Assembly: GCA_964480735.1 (NCBI GenBank)
Contig: CAYZQS010000124.1
Location: forward strand, 1 to 7,523
Reading direction: 5' to 3'
Length of the DNA stretch: 7,523 nt
Source: UBA5972 sp964480735
Lineage (GTDB): Bacteria; Pseudomonadota; Alphaproteobacteria; Rhodobacterales; Rhodobacteraceae
Shown here: in pieces, positions 1 to 4,861 of the stretch
How positions within the stretch are numbered: the stretch's first letter is position 1
Layout: each line of letters opens with the position of its first letter
Position numbers and translations under genes: made by a program
The notes under the pieces: generated by a model
Told to the model about the DNA's origin: nothing
The model's input: only the letters and a program-made list of their open reading frames with translations
Databases searched by the model: none

Positions 1-54
1 TTCTGGACTTCTGGACTTCTGGACTTCTGGACTTCTGGACTTCTGGACTTCTGG
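1..54. repeat. Tandem array of an 8-bp unit (TTCTGGAC)
   Basis: Six exact head-to-tail copies of TTCTGGAC occupy 1-48, and a seventh copy breaks off after TTCTGG at 54. There are no substitutions between copies. The array begins at the first base of the window, so its true length is unknown and it may continue to the left. A perfect short tandem repeat is prone to slipped-strand copy-number change. No gene is confidently assigned to it. Confidence 0.95.
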
Positions 55-198
55 CACCCAAGGCTACTCGACTTTTTGAAAGCCGCATCAGTTGGCCGGT
101 CAAGCGGAGGCAAACTTGGTTGCCAATTGCTGCTGCTGACGGCGGTTTCGCACTGATTTTTCACTTCAGTGCGCTTTTTAAATATCTGCTGGAAGCCA
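55..198. other. Unassigned stretch between the octamer array and the palindrome
   Basis: I recognise no gene, RNA or regulatory element here. One plus-strand frame is free of stops from base 3 through the array and this stretch to a TAA at 255-257 (84 codons). It has no visible start inside the window, and its product resembles nothing I know. It could be the 3' tail of a gene lying to the left, or an accidental open frame extended by the repeat. Confidence 0.4.
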
Positions 199-253
199 TC
201 GCTAAAGCGCAATCCGAAAACCGGTGCCCACTTTTCGGATTGCGCTTTAGCGA
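199..253. repeat. Perfect 22-bp inverted repeat, interspersed palindrome type
   Basis: The arms 199-220 and 232-253 are perfectly complementary over 22 bp and enclose an 11-base loop (221-231, CCGGTGCCCAC). The core around the loop (CCGAAAACCGGTGCCCAC, then TTTTCGG) resembles a palindrome I know as recurrent in alphaproteobacterial intergenic regions; that family link is from memory. It lies 21 bases past the arfB stop codon, so in the arfB mRNA it would form a very stable 3' hairpin. No U-tract follows on the minus strand, so it is not a classical intrinsic terminator. It may protect or define the mRNA 3' end. Confidence 0.8.
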
Positions 254-274
254 ATAAATGAAACGTTAAGAATG

Positions 275-694
275 CTATTCGTCGGTGGTTTTGCGGCGCA
301 GGGATTTAAGCGAACCGCGTTTGGTTTTTGCGTCCAGTCGTCGGCGTTTTGAGGCCAGCGTCGGGCGGGTTTTAACCCGTTTTTTAGGCACAACAAGCGC
401 CGCGCGGATCATGTCGGCCAGTTTTTCCTCGGCAATCGTGCGGTTCATGGCTTGCGAGCGGGTTTTTTCGGCGGTGACGATGATTGCGCCCTCTTTGGTC
501 CATTTTCGCCCGGCGATCCGGCGCAGTCGGGACTTTATGGCCGGCGTCAGGGCCGGGCTGCTGGCGGCTTCAAATCGCAGCTCCACGGCGGTGGACACTT
601 TGTTCACATTCTGCCCACCGGGGCCGGAAGACCGGATAAAACTCTCGCTCAGCTCCCAGTCCTGAATGGTGATATGGTCGTTGATGCGGATCAT
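275..694 (-). CDS. arfB: Alternative ribosome-rescue factor ArfB (peptidyl-tRNA hydrolase, YaeJ family)
   Basis: The product is 139 residues, close to the roughly 140 of E. coli ArfB. It hydrolyses peptidyl-tRNA on ribosomes stalled without a stop codon in the A site. The catalytic GGQ is at residues 26-28 within SSGPGGQNVNKVST, the class I release-factor signature, at the same position as in E. coli. There is no codon-recognition domain, as expected. The C-terminal third (about 103-135) is strongly basic (RVKTRP, SKRRRLDAKTKR, SLRRK), matching the tail that inserts into the empty mRNA entry channel in this family. The ATG is preceded by TAGGGT, a weak Shine-Dalgarno that overlaps the stop of the upstream cfa-like gene. 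The 9-base gap suggests co-transcription and possibly translational coupling. Cytoplasmic. Confidence 0.95.
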   Translation of the reverse strand: MIRINDHITIQDWELSESFIRSSGPGGQNVNKVSTAVELRFEAASSPALTPAIKSRLRRIAGRKWTKEGAIIVTAEKTRSQAMNRTIAEEKLADMIRAALVVPKKRVKTRPTLASKRRRLDAKTKRGSLKSLRRKTTDE

Positions 695-703
695 GTCGCG
701 ACC

Positions 704-1996
704 CTACCGCGTGACGATAAAATGCGCGATACCGTTGCCCAGATAATCCGGATGAAACATGGTTTGCACGCCGGAGAGAAAAAATTCATACATACGAAAT
801 GTGGTGCGGGCGCGTTTTTGTTTTTCTACCTCGGTGCCCTCGGTCTGTTCGGCAACCAGCACGTCAATACATTTGGCCTTTTTGTCCTCGATATTTTTCA
901 GCCACGCCTGCAGGGTTTTGATATAATTGCCGCCATGATGAAAATGCACGGCCTGGGTTTTTAGTCCCGCCGCCTCGATCCCGGCCACCACCTCTGAAAC
1001 CTGCGGCGAATACCCGCCCTGAAAGATGTAACGGTCCACCCACAGGTTGGTGGCCCCGGGCTGGTGTTTGACAATCGAGTGGATCAGGGCAACACCGCCG
1101 TCGGCCAGCACATGATCAATCGCCTGAAAATAGTGCTTGTACTTGGATCGCCCAACAGCCTCGAGCATGCCAATTGAAATAATCCGGTTGTATTTCTTTT
1201 CGTGACGATGGCAGTAAGTGCGATAGTCTTCCTGAATATAAGTAACGTTTGGCCGGCCGGTCTTTTTGCCCTCAGCCCAACGCCTGGTAGCGTAATCCAC
1301 CTGCACGCCGGAAAGGGATATGCCGTCAATATCGGCCTTCAAGTCTGCGGGAAAGAAATTCTCAAACGAACCCCAGCCACTGCCGATGTCCAGAATATTC
1401 AGGTCTTCAGCCTCGCGCAGGCGCAAACGGTCAAAGATCGTGTCAAATTTTATCTGCTGGGCTTCGTGCAAATCTTTTGGGTCGTCATCATAAAACGCAC
1501 AGGTGTAAACCAGATCACGCCCCATCATCAGTTCAAAGAACGCGGTGCTTTCGTCGTAATGCCCCTGCACTTTGCGCGTCGCGCTGAAAGTGGCCAAAAA
1601 CTGTTTGTAAAAATGCGTGATGGCCTCGGTCAGGCCAAAACTTAACCCGTTTCGGCGGCTGCGCCCGCCTTTGAACGTCAGCATCATCAGCAACATGTCG
1701 GCCAGCTTGCCGTCTTTCAGGTGCCAACTGCCCTCCATATACGCTTCACCGAACCGCAGGCCGGGATTGACAAGAACCCACAGCAACGTGCGGAACCGTG
1801 GTGGCGCGAGGGTGAATTTTGACGGCGTGTCACGCGCCATTGGGCGCAGATCGCCATCGCCAAAATCAAGCGTGAACGGCATTTTGCCAAAAAGCAGGCG
1901 CATCAGCGCCGTGGTGTTGCGCCGCTCAAATCTTGACGTGGTGACGCTGTAATCAACCGTTGCCGTTTCCACCGCATTTGTCAGAGAATCTTTCAT
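704..1996 (-). CDS. cfa: Cyclopropane-fatty-acyl-phospholipid synthase family SAM-dependent methyltransferase
   Basis: The product is 430 residues; E. coli Cfa is about 382. Family members transfer a methylene or methyl group from S-adenosylmethionine to the double bond of unsaturated acyl chains in membrane phospholipids. The N-terminal domain carries GEAYMEGSWHL (83-93), the counterpart of GESYMDGWW in E. coli. The methyltransferase domain has HYDES (146-150), YTC with the conserved cysteine (C166) and SAM motif I DIGSGWG (203-209). It also has GMLEAVG (276-282) with the bicarbonate-binding glutamate E279, H306 in LIHSI, and Y358 in GGNYIKT, so the known active-site set is present. One variation is A280 where many homologues have His (EHVG). 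The ATG at 1994-1996 has only a weak ribosome-binding site. A minus-strand intrinsic terminator ends 45 bases before the start, so the gene needs a promoter in that short interval or read-through. A relative that makes methyl-branched or furan fatty acids cannot be excluded. Confidence 0.88.
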   Translation of the reverse strand: MKDSLTNAVETATVDYSVTTSRFERRNTTALMRLLFGKMPFTLDFGDGDLRPMARDTPSKFTLAPPRFRTLLWVLVNPGLRFGEAYMEGSWHLKDGKLADMLLMMLTFKGGRSRRNGLSFGLTEAITHFYKQFLATFSATRKVQGHYDESTAFFELMMGRDLVYTCAFYDDDPKDLHEAQQIKFDTIFDRLRLREAEDLNILDIGSGWGSFENFFPADLKADIDGISLSGVQVDYATRRWAEGKKTGRPNVTYIQEDYRTYCHRHEKKYNRIISIGMLEAVGRSKYKHYFQAIDHVLADGGVALIHSIVKHQPGATNLWVDRYIFQGGYSPQVSEVVAGIEAAGLKTQAVHFHHGGNYIKTLQAWLKNIEDKKAKCIDVLVAEQTEGTEVEKQKRARTTFRMYEFFLSGVQTMFHPDYLGNGIAHFIVTR

Positions 1997-2041
1997 CTGT
2001 GTTTATTGGCCTATTCCGGGGGTGTGCGCAAACCCAAGCGC

Positions 2042-2072
2042 AAAAAGAAAGGGCCGCCATTTACAGCGGCCC
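2042..2072 (-). terminator. Intrinsic terminator upstream of the cfa-like gene
   Basis: On the minus strand, GGGCCGC (2072-2066) pairs perfectly with GCGGCCC (2057-2051) around an 8-base loop, followed at once by TTTCTTTTT (2050-2042). This is a 7-bp, all G/C stem with a good U-tract. The plus strand lacks a U-tract after the hairpin, so it works in one direction. It lies downstream of the 18-codon reading frame at 2155-2211 and upstream of cfa, so it either ends a small transcript or attenuates transcription into cfa. Confidence 0.85.
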
Positions 2073-2091
2073 GATCCAAAATTTTTCAGAG

Positions 2092-2146
2092 CTTTGGAGG
2101 TCGATCAGCCGGAACAACGCCGGTGTGCGATCTTTGTACCCTCAAG
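2092..2146 (-). other. Imperfect stem-loop in the cfa upstream region
   Basis: In plus-strand coordinates, GAGG (2097-2100) pairs with CCTC (2140-2143), GATC (2103-2106) with GATC (2129-2132), and CCGG (2109-2112) with CCGG (2120-2123) around a 7-base loop. Internal loops lie between these helices. An outer CTTTG/CAAG pairing with a bulge can extend the base. Three stacked helices in the same register make chance less likely, but no folding energy was calculated. One arm (2096-2106) is also complementary to the Shine-Dalgarno at 2214-2223. Confidence 0.45.
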
Positions 2147-2154
2147 GATTGCCT

Positions 2155-2211
2155 TCAGTCACAAACCTCACGCATTAACCTGACCGTTTGCTCCAATATC
2201 TCTTTTGACAC
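2155..2211 (-). CDS. Candidate 18-residue micro-peptide with an extended Shine-Dalgarno
   Basis: A GTG at 2209-2211 opens an 18-codon frame ending in TGA (2155-2157); the predicted peptide is MSKEILEQTVRLMREVCD. I do not recognise it. It is charged and could form an amphipathic helix, with a single Cys next to the last residue. It shows no run of codons for one amino acid, so it does not look like a classical amino-acid attenuator peptide. The case for translation rests on the ribosome-binding site: AGGAGG lies 7 bases before the GTG within a 16-base match to the 16S 3' tail. It could be a real micro-protein, a regulatory leader peptide, or a ribosome-loading site where the peptide does not matter. 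Confidence 0.4.
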   Translation of the reverse strand: MSKEILEQTVRLMREVCD

Positions 2212-2227
2212 TGGATCACCTCCTTTC
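2212..2227 (-). promoter_or_regulatory. Extended Shine-Dalgarno, perfect complement of the 16S rRNA 3' tail
   Basis: The minus strand reads GAAAGGAGGTGATCCA. This is complementary over all 16 bases to the usual alphaproteobacterial 16S 3' end (UGGAUCACCUCCUUUC). Ordinary genes in this window show only 4-5 matching bases. It sits directly before the GTG at 2209-2211 with an optimal 7-base distance from AGGAGG. On the plus strand it looks like the end of a 16S gene, but the bases to its left do not continue as 16S. Confidence 0.75.
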
Positions 2228-2246
2228 GCTTGTTGCAGTTGACGTT

Positions 2247-2275
2247 GATGGTGCCACATATAGCGAAAAAGTCAA
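2247..2275 (-). promoter_or_regulatory. Possible sigma-70-type promoter for the small transcript
   Basis: TTGACT (2275-2270) is a good -35 hexamer. With a 16-base spacer the -10 position reads CACCAT, which matches the consensus at only three of six positions. The better-looking TATATG (2261-2256) lies too close to the -35 to serve as its partner. The site begins just past the stop of the queT-type gene and would start transcription shortly before the extended Shine-Dalgarno. Confidence 0.25.
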
Positions 2276-2280
2276 AACAT

Positions 2281-2904
2281 TTATGCGTTACGCGCCATCA
2301 AGCGAAAGACCACAATCCGAAACGGCACCAGCGCCAGCAGGGCGATGGACAGTTTGACACCAAAATCAGCCACTGCCAAAGACACCCAAAGAGGCGCGGC
2401 AGGGCCCTGACCAAGCAGCGGCAGCACCTCACCTGCCCATGACACATCATTGCCGGGTTCAAGCCACATCAGGGATGCGGAAAAAGACACGGTAAAGAAA
2501 ATCGCCGTGTCGATGCTGGAGCCGACAAAGGTGGAAGCCAGCGGTGCACGCCACCATCTTCCTTCCCGCAACTTGTTGAAAACAAACACATCCACCATTT
2601 GCGCGGTCAAAAACGCCAAACCGGACCCAAACGCAATCCGCCAGGTCACCAGCGGTCCGAATTCGCCCATGATCTGGGTGCCGACAAAAGAGCTGGCAAT
2701 GCCCACCACAAACCCAACCATCACAACCCTGCGCGCGGCGGATGCCCCGTAAACACGGTTCATCACGTCGGTGATCAAAAAGGCGATGGGATAGGTGAAT
2801 GCGCCATAGGTAAGCCAGTTGCCATATAGAAACTGCACAAGAATATTTGAGGCAACAACGACGGCTGCCATAGCGATAACGCCGACAAGCAAGGTGCGGG
2901 ACAT
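2281..2904 (-). CDS. yhhQ: Queuosine-precursor transporter (YhhQ/QueT type, DUF165/VUT family)
   Basis: This is an inner-membrane protein of 207 residues; E. coli YhhQ is about 221. The family imports queuosine precursors (preQ0/preQ1) for the wobble-base modification of tRNAs. Roughly six hydrophobic segments are visible (about 5-25, 36-52, 59-79, 90-108, 124-146 and 171-197). Family-typical stretches include YGAFTYPIAFLITDVMNRVYG (33-53), DVFVFNKLREGRWWRAP (105-121) and the following STFVGSSIDTAIFF. I chose the ATG at 2902-2904 because GGAG lies 8 bases upstream. An in-frame GTG at 2937 would add 11 residues (MSATFSKRRNN) that do not look like part of the first membrane segment. The gene has its own 199-base upstream region, so it may be transcribed separately from the sulfurtransferase gene. 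Confidence 0.88.
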   Translation of the reverse strand: MSRTLLVGVIAMAAVVVASNILVQFLYGNWLTYGAFTYPIAFLITDVMNRVYGASAARRVVMVGFVVGIASSFVGTQIMGEFGPLVTWRIAFGSGLAFLTAQMVDVFVFNKLREGRWWRAPLASTFVGSSIDTAIFFTVSFSASLMWLEPGNDVSWAGEVLPLLGQGPAAPLWVSLAVADFGVKLSIALLALVPFRIVVFRLMARNA

Positions 2905-3103
2905 GTTATTTCTCCGTTTTGAAAAGGTTGCGGACACTTTTGCCCGGAACCACCGCCGGGCTTTGGCCTGTTAGGGTTTCGTCAGCTTGTGTGCAAGCGC
3001 TGTTTGCAAAGCACACGGAATACCTGCGCCTTTGGTGACGGTGCGGCGCGTTTTTCCGTGGTCGCAATTATCGGATTTTTGCAGGACATTTCCGCTTTCC
3101 GAA
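2905..3103 (-). other. Upstream region of the queT-type gene with inverted repeats
   Basis: No gene is visible here. Two structures could form in the minus-strand transcript. The first has outer arms 3014-3020 and 3054-3060 (CACGGAA/TTCCGTG, 7 bp) with a nested GCGCC/GGCGC pair (3026-3030 and 3045-3049). The second is a 6-bp G/C hairpin with arms 2942-2947 and 2956-2961 and an 8-base loop; four loop bases (2948-2951) can pair with 2926-2929 as a pseudoknot. Neither matches a terminator, and I cannot identify a known preQ1 riboswitch consensus. Confidence 0.35.
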
Positions 3104-3955
3104 TTATCCTGTGACCACATCCAGATCATTGTACATACCCCATTCCGCCCACGACCCGTCGTAAAGCGAGTGGTTTTGATGCCCGGCCCGTTGCAAAGCG
3201 AGGCTTAGTATGGCGGCGGTAATGCCGGAACCACAGGTGGTGATCACAGGCTTTTTCATGTCAACGCCGGACGCGGCCAGAATTTGCTGCAGTTCGGCAA
3301 CCGGTTTCATGGTGCCGTTTTCGTTCAGCAAATCGGTAAAGACAAGGTTCGTCGCGTTTGGCATATGCCCGGCCCGCAGACCTTCGCGAGGCTCCGGTAC
3401 GTCACCCCTGAACCGCGTAGCAGCGCGGGCGTCCAAAATCTGGGTGTGCTGCAGTTTAGAGGCCGCCGCCACCTGGGTTACATCCTTGATCAGTTGCGCG
3501 TTGCGCGACACAGTCATATGGCGGTCCCGCATCACGGGCGGCATATCCTCGGTCTCGCGACTCTCGGCCAGCCATTTTTTTAACCCGCCATCCAGCACCG
3601 CCGTGTCTGTCTTGCCCATCAGATGAAACAACCACCACACCCGGGGAGCAGATAAAATTCCGGCACCGTCATACACAACCACCTGATGTCCGTCACCAAT
3701 CCCCATTGCACGCATGCGCGAGATGAATTTTTCCGGGCTGGGTGCCATATGCGGCAGGGCGGAACTGCTGTCGGAAATCTCGTCAATGTCAAAAAAGCGT
3801 GCGCCGGGGATATGTGCGGCATCGTACTCTGCTTTGGCATCCCGGTTTTGCGCCGGTAAATACCACGAGGCATCCACGATACGCAGGTCGGGGTCATCGG
3901 CGTGGGCCGCCAGCCACTCTGTTGAAACAAGCGTTTTTGGATCACTGTGTGGCAT
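3104..3955 (-). CDS. sseA: 3-mercaptopyruvate sulfurtransferase (tandem rhodanese)
   Basis: The product is 283 residues, the normal length for SseA-type enzymes. It moves sulfur from 3-mercaptopyruvate (or thiosulfate in rhodaneses) to an acceptor thiol. There are two rhodanese domains. The inactive N-terminal one (about 8-130) includes DASWYLP, HIPGARFFDIDEISD and SAPRVWWLFHLMG. The catalytic C-terminal one (about 155-280) includes DARAATRFRG (175-184), GLRAGHMPNA (192-201) and the active-site loop CGSGITAA with C241. A CGSG[IV]T loop is typical of mercaptopyruvate sulfurtransferases, whereas classical rhodaneses have CRKGVT. The conserved PEPREGLRAGH context is intact. No signal peptide is visible, so it is probably cytoplasmic. 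The ATG is preceded by AGGA at about 8-9 bases. The gene follows the small membrane protein gene by 84 bases with no obvious terminator, consistent with the end of the dapA-smpB operon. Confidence 0.92.
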   Translation of the reverse strand: MPHSDPKTLVSTEWLAAHADDPDLRIVDASWYLPAQNRDAKAEYDAAHIPGARFFDIDEISDSSSALPHMAPSPEKFISRMRAMGIGDGHQVVVYDGAGILSAPRVWWLFHLMGKTDTAVLDGGLKKWLAESRETEDMPPVMRDRHMTVSRNAQLIKDVTQVAAASKLQHTQILDARAATRFRGDVPEPREGLRAGHMPNATNLVFTDLLNENGTMKPVAELQQILAASGVDMKKPVITTCGSGITAAILSLALQRAGHQNHSLYDGSWAEWGMYNDLDVVTG

Positions 3956-4039
3956 TCAGGTTTTCCTGTCTTATCTGCGATGGTCTTGAACTATCCCCGC
4001 TGCGTGCAACAGGCAAGAAACAGTTTAACCCGTCACGCG

Positions 4040-4303
4040 CTAATCCCTGTATTGCAAAGCTATAAGGGCCCCGGCGACCAGCATAAACAACAGCCCCGAG
4101 GCGCCAGCAACCAAAAGCTGGAACAGCATATTCAGATTGATCTCTAAATTGAAAAACCCCGGCAGCCACATAAAGGTTGCAGCTCCGGCGCTTCCCGCCA
4201 GTGAGTTGCCCAGCAGCCCGATATTTAGCGGTTGCACAATCACCGCGCCAAAATTGCCGCCGATGATCCCGATAAACAGGATCAGGATTTCATATCCACC
4301 CAT
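4040..4303 (-). CDS. Small glycine-rich membrane protein of unknown function
   Basis: The product has 87 residues and is almost entirely hydrophobic. There are three likely membrane segments (about 4-24, 29-50 and 56-83), joined by short polar turns (QPLNIG, NLEIN). Small-residue packing patterns occur in the first two (GIIGGNFGA, GNSLAGSAGAA) and the third (VAGASGLLFMLVAGA). The GGN...LNIGLLGNSLAG pattern recalls small membrane proteins related to the GlsB/YeaQ (transglycosylase-associated) group, but I cannot assign it firmly and give no function. The ATG lies 3 bases after the smpB TGA (TGA-AAG-ATG), with only a weak GGGG upstream, which points to translational coupling with smpB. The tight linkage and the shared minus-strand run with sseA support a real gene. 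Confidence 0.75.
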   Translation of the reverse strand: MGGYEILILFIGIIGGNFGAVIVQPLNIGLLGNSLAGSAGAATFMWLPGFFNLEINLNMLFQLLVAGASGLLFMLVAGALIALQYRD

Positions 4304-4306
4304 CTT

Positions 4307-4792
4307 TCAGCCCCGGTCCCGCAACAACCGCGCCTTTTGGCGCTGCCAGTCGCGCTTTTTGTCGGTCTCGCGTTTGTCCTGCATCTTTTTGCCCTTGGCG
4401 ATCCCCAGTTTCAGCTTTGCGCGGCCCTTGTCATTGAAATACAGCCGCAGCGGTACCAGCGTCAGACCTTCGCGACCGATGTTTTTCCACAGGTTCGCCA
4501 GTTCGCGTTTGCTGACCAAAAGTTTGCGCCGCCCACGTTCCTCATGCGGAAAGCTTTGCGCTTGGGAATAGGCCGGGATATAGGCGTTGACCAGCCACAG
4601 CTCGCCTCCGTCCACCGTGGCATAGCTTTCGGCGATGTTGGATTTGCCCTCGCGCAGGCTTTTGACTTCAGAACCCACCAGCATGATCCCGCATTCAATA
4701 TCGTCCTCAATAGCATAATTATACCGCGCCTTGCGGTTTTCAGCCACGACCTTGAAGTTGGGGTTGGAGGGGGTTTTCTTTTTGGTGGTCAT
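4307..4792 (-). CDS. smpB: SsrA-binding protein SmpB
   Basis: The product is 161 residues; E. coli SmpB is 160. It binds tmRNA and places it in the A site of stalled ribosomes for trans-translation. Visible signatures are GSEVKSLREGK (40-50), GELWLVNAYI (63-72), PH...RGRRKLL (82-92), LVPLRLYF (112-119) and AKGKKMQDKR (132-141). The basic C-terminal tail (142-161) contains KKRDW, the part that enters the mRNA channel. I chose the ATG at 4790-4792, which has AAGGA 7 bases upstream; an in-frame TTG one codon earlier is less likely. It follows dapA by about 70 bases and is almost contiguous with the small membrane protein gene. tmRNA (ssrA) itself is not in this window. Confidence 0.97.
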   Translation of the reverse strand: MTTKKKTPSNPNFKVVAENRKARYNYAIEDDIECGIMLVGSEVKSLREGKSNIAESYATVDGGELWLVNAYIPAYSQAQSFPHEERGRRKLLVSKRELANLWKNIGREGLTLVPLRLYFNDKGRAKLKLGIAKGKKMQDKRETDKKRDWQRQKARLLRDRG

Positions 4793-4809
4793 CAAATTTC
4801 CTTAATGGA

Positions 4810-4839
4810 CGCTCATCGCTTCGCTCTTCGCGATAAGCG
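4810..4839 (-). other. 10-bp hairpin between dapA and smpB
   Basis: Arms 4810-4819 and 4830-4839 pair over 10 bp with one G-U in RNA (CGCTTATCGC and GCGATGAGCG on the minus strand) around a 10-base loop. The hairpin ends 9 bases before the smpB Shine-Dalgarno (AAGGA). A weaker GCGCTCCC/GGGCGC hairpin with a bulge lies next to it at about 4838-4855. No U-tract follows, so it is not an intrinsic terminator. It could be an mRNA-processing or stabilising element between the two genes, or a small interspersed repeat. Confidence 0.5.
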
Positions 4840-4861
4840 CCCGCTAGGGAGCGCAGAGCAC

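Larger units (their letters stand above)
2042..2246 (-). ncRNA. Candidate small structured transcript or cfa leader
   Basis: This stretch has the organisation of a short independent transcript of roughly 200 bases. It contains a very strong Shine-Dalgarno, an 18-codon reading frame, an imperfect stem-loop (2092-2146) and an intrinsic terminator (2042-2072). The left boundary is the end of the U-tract. The right boundary is a guess based on a weak promoter-like sequence at 2247-2275. It fills most of the 284-base interval between the queT-type gene and cfa. I do not recognise it as a known RNA family. It could equally be the 5' leader of cfa with the terminator acting as an attenuator. Confidence 0.35.

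Noticed and set aside
452..964. Plus-strand open frame of 170 codons across the arfB-cfa junction
   Set aside because: It overlaps two well-supported minus-strand genes and shows no family features.
2212..2228. Apparent 3' end of a 16S rRNA gene on the plus strand (TGGATCACCTCCTTTC)
   Set aside because: The bases to the left (TCTCTTTTGACAC) do not continue as 16S sequence. The match is fully explained by a Shine-Dalgarno read on the minus strand.
2247..2260. TGGCAC as a sigma-54 (-24) promoter element
   Set aside because: No TTGC-type -12 element occurs at the required spacing.
2904..2937. GTG start at 2937 for the queT-type gene
   Set aside because: The ATG at 2902-2904 has a well-placed GGAG, and the extra 11 residues are polar and basic with no match to the family N-terminus I recall.
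2942..2961. G/C hairpin before the queT-type gene as a terminator of the sulfurtransferase gene
   Set aside because: On the minus strand the stem is followed by AAAAG rather than a U-tract, so it is not an intrinsic terminator.
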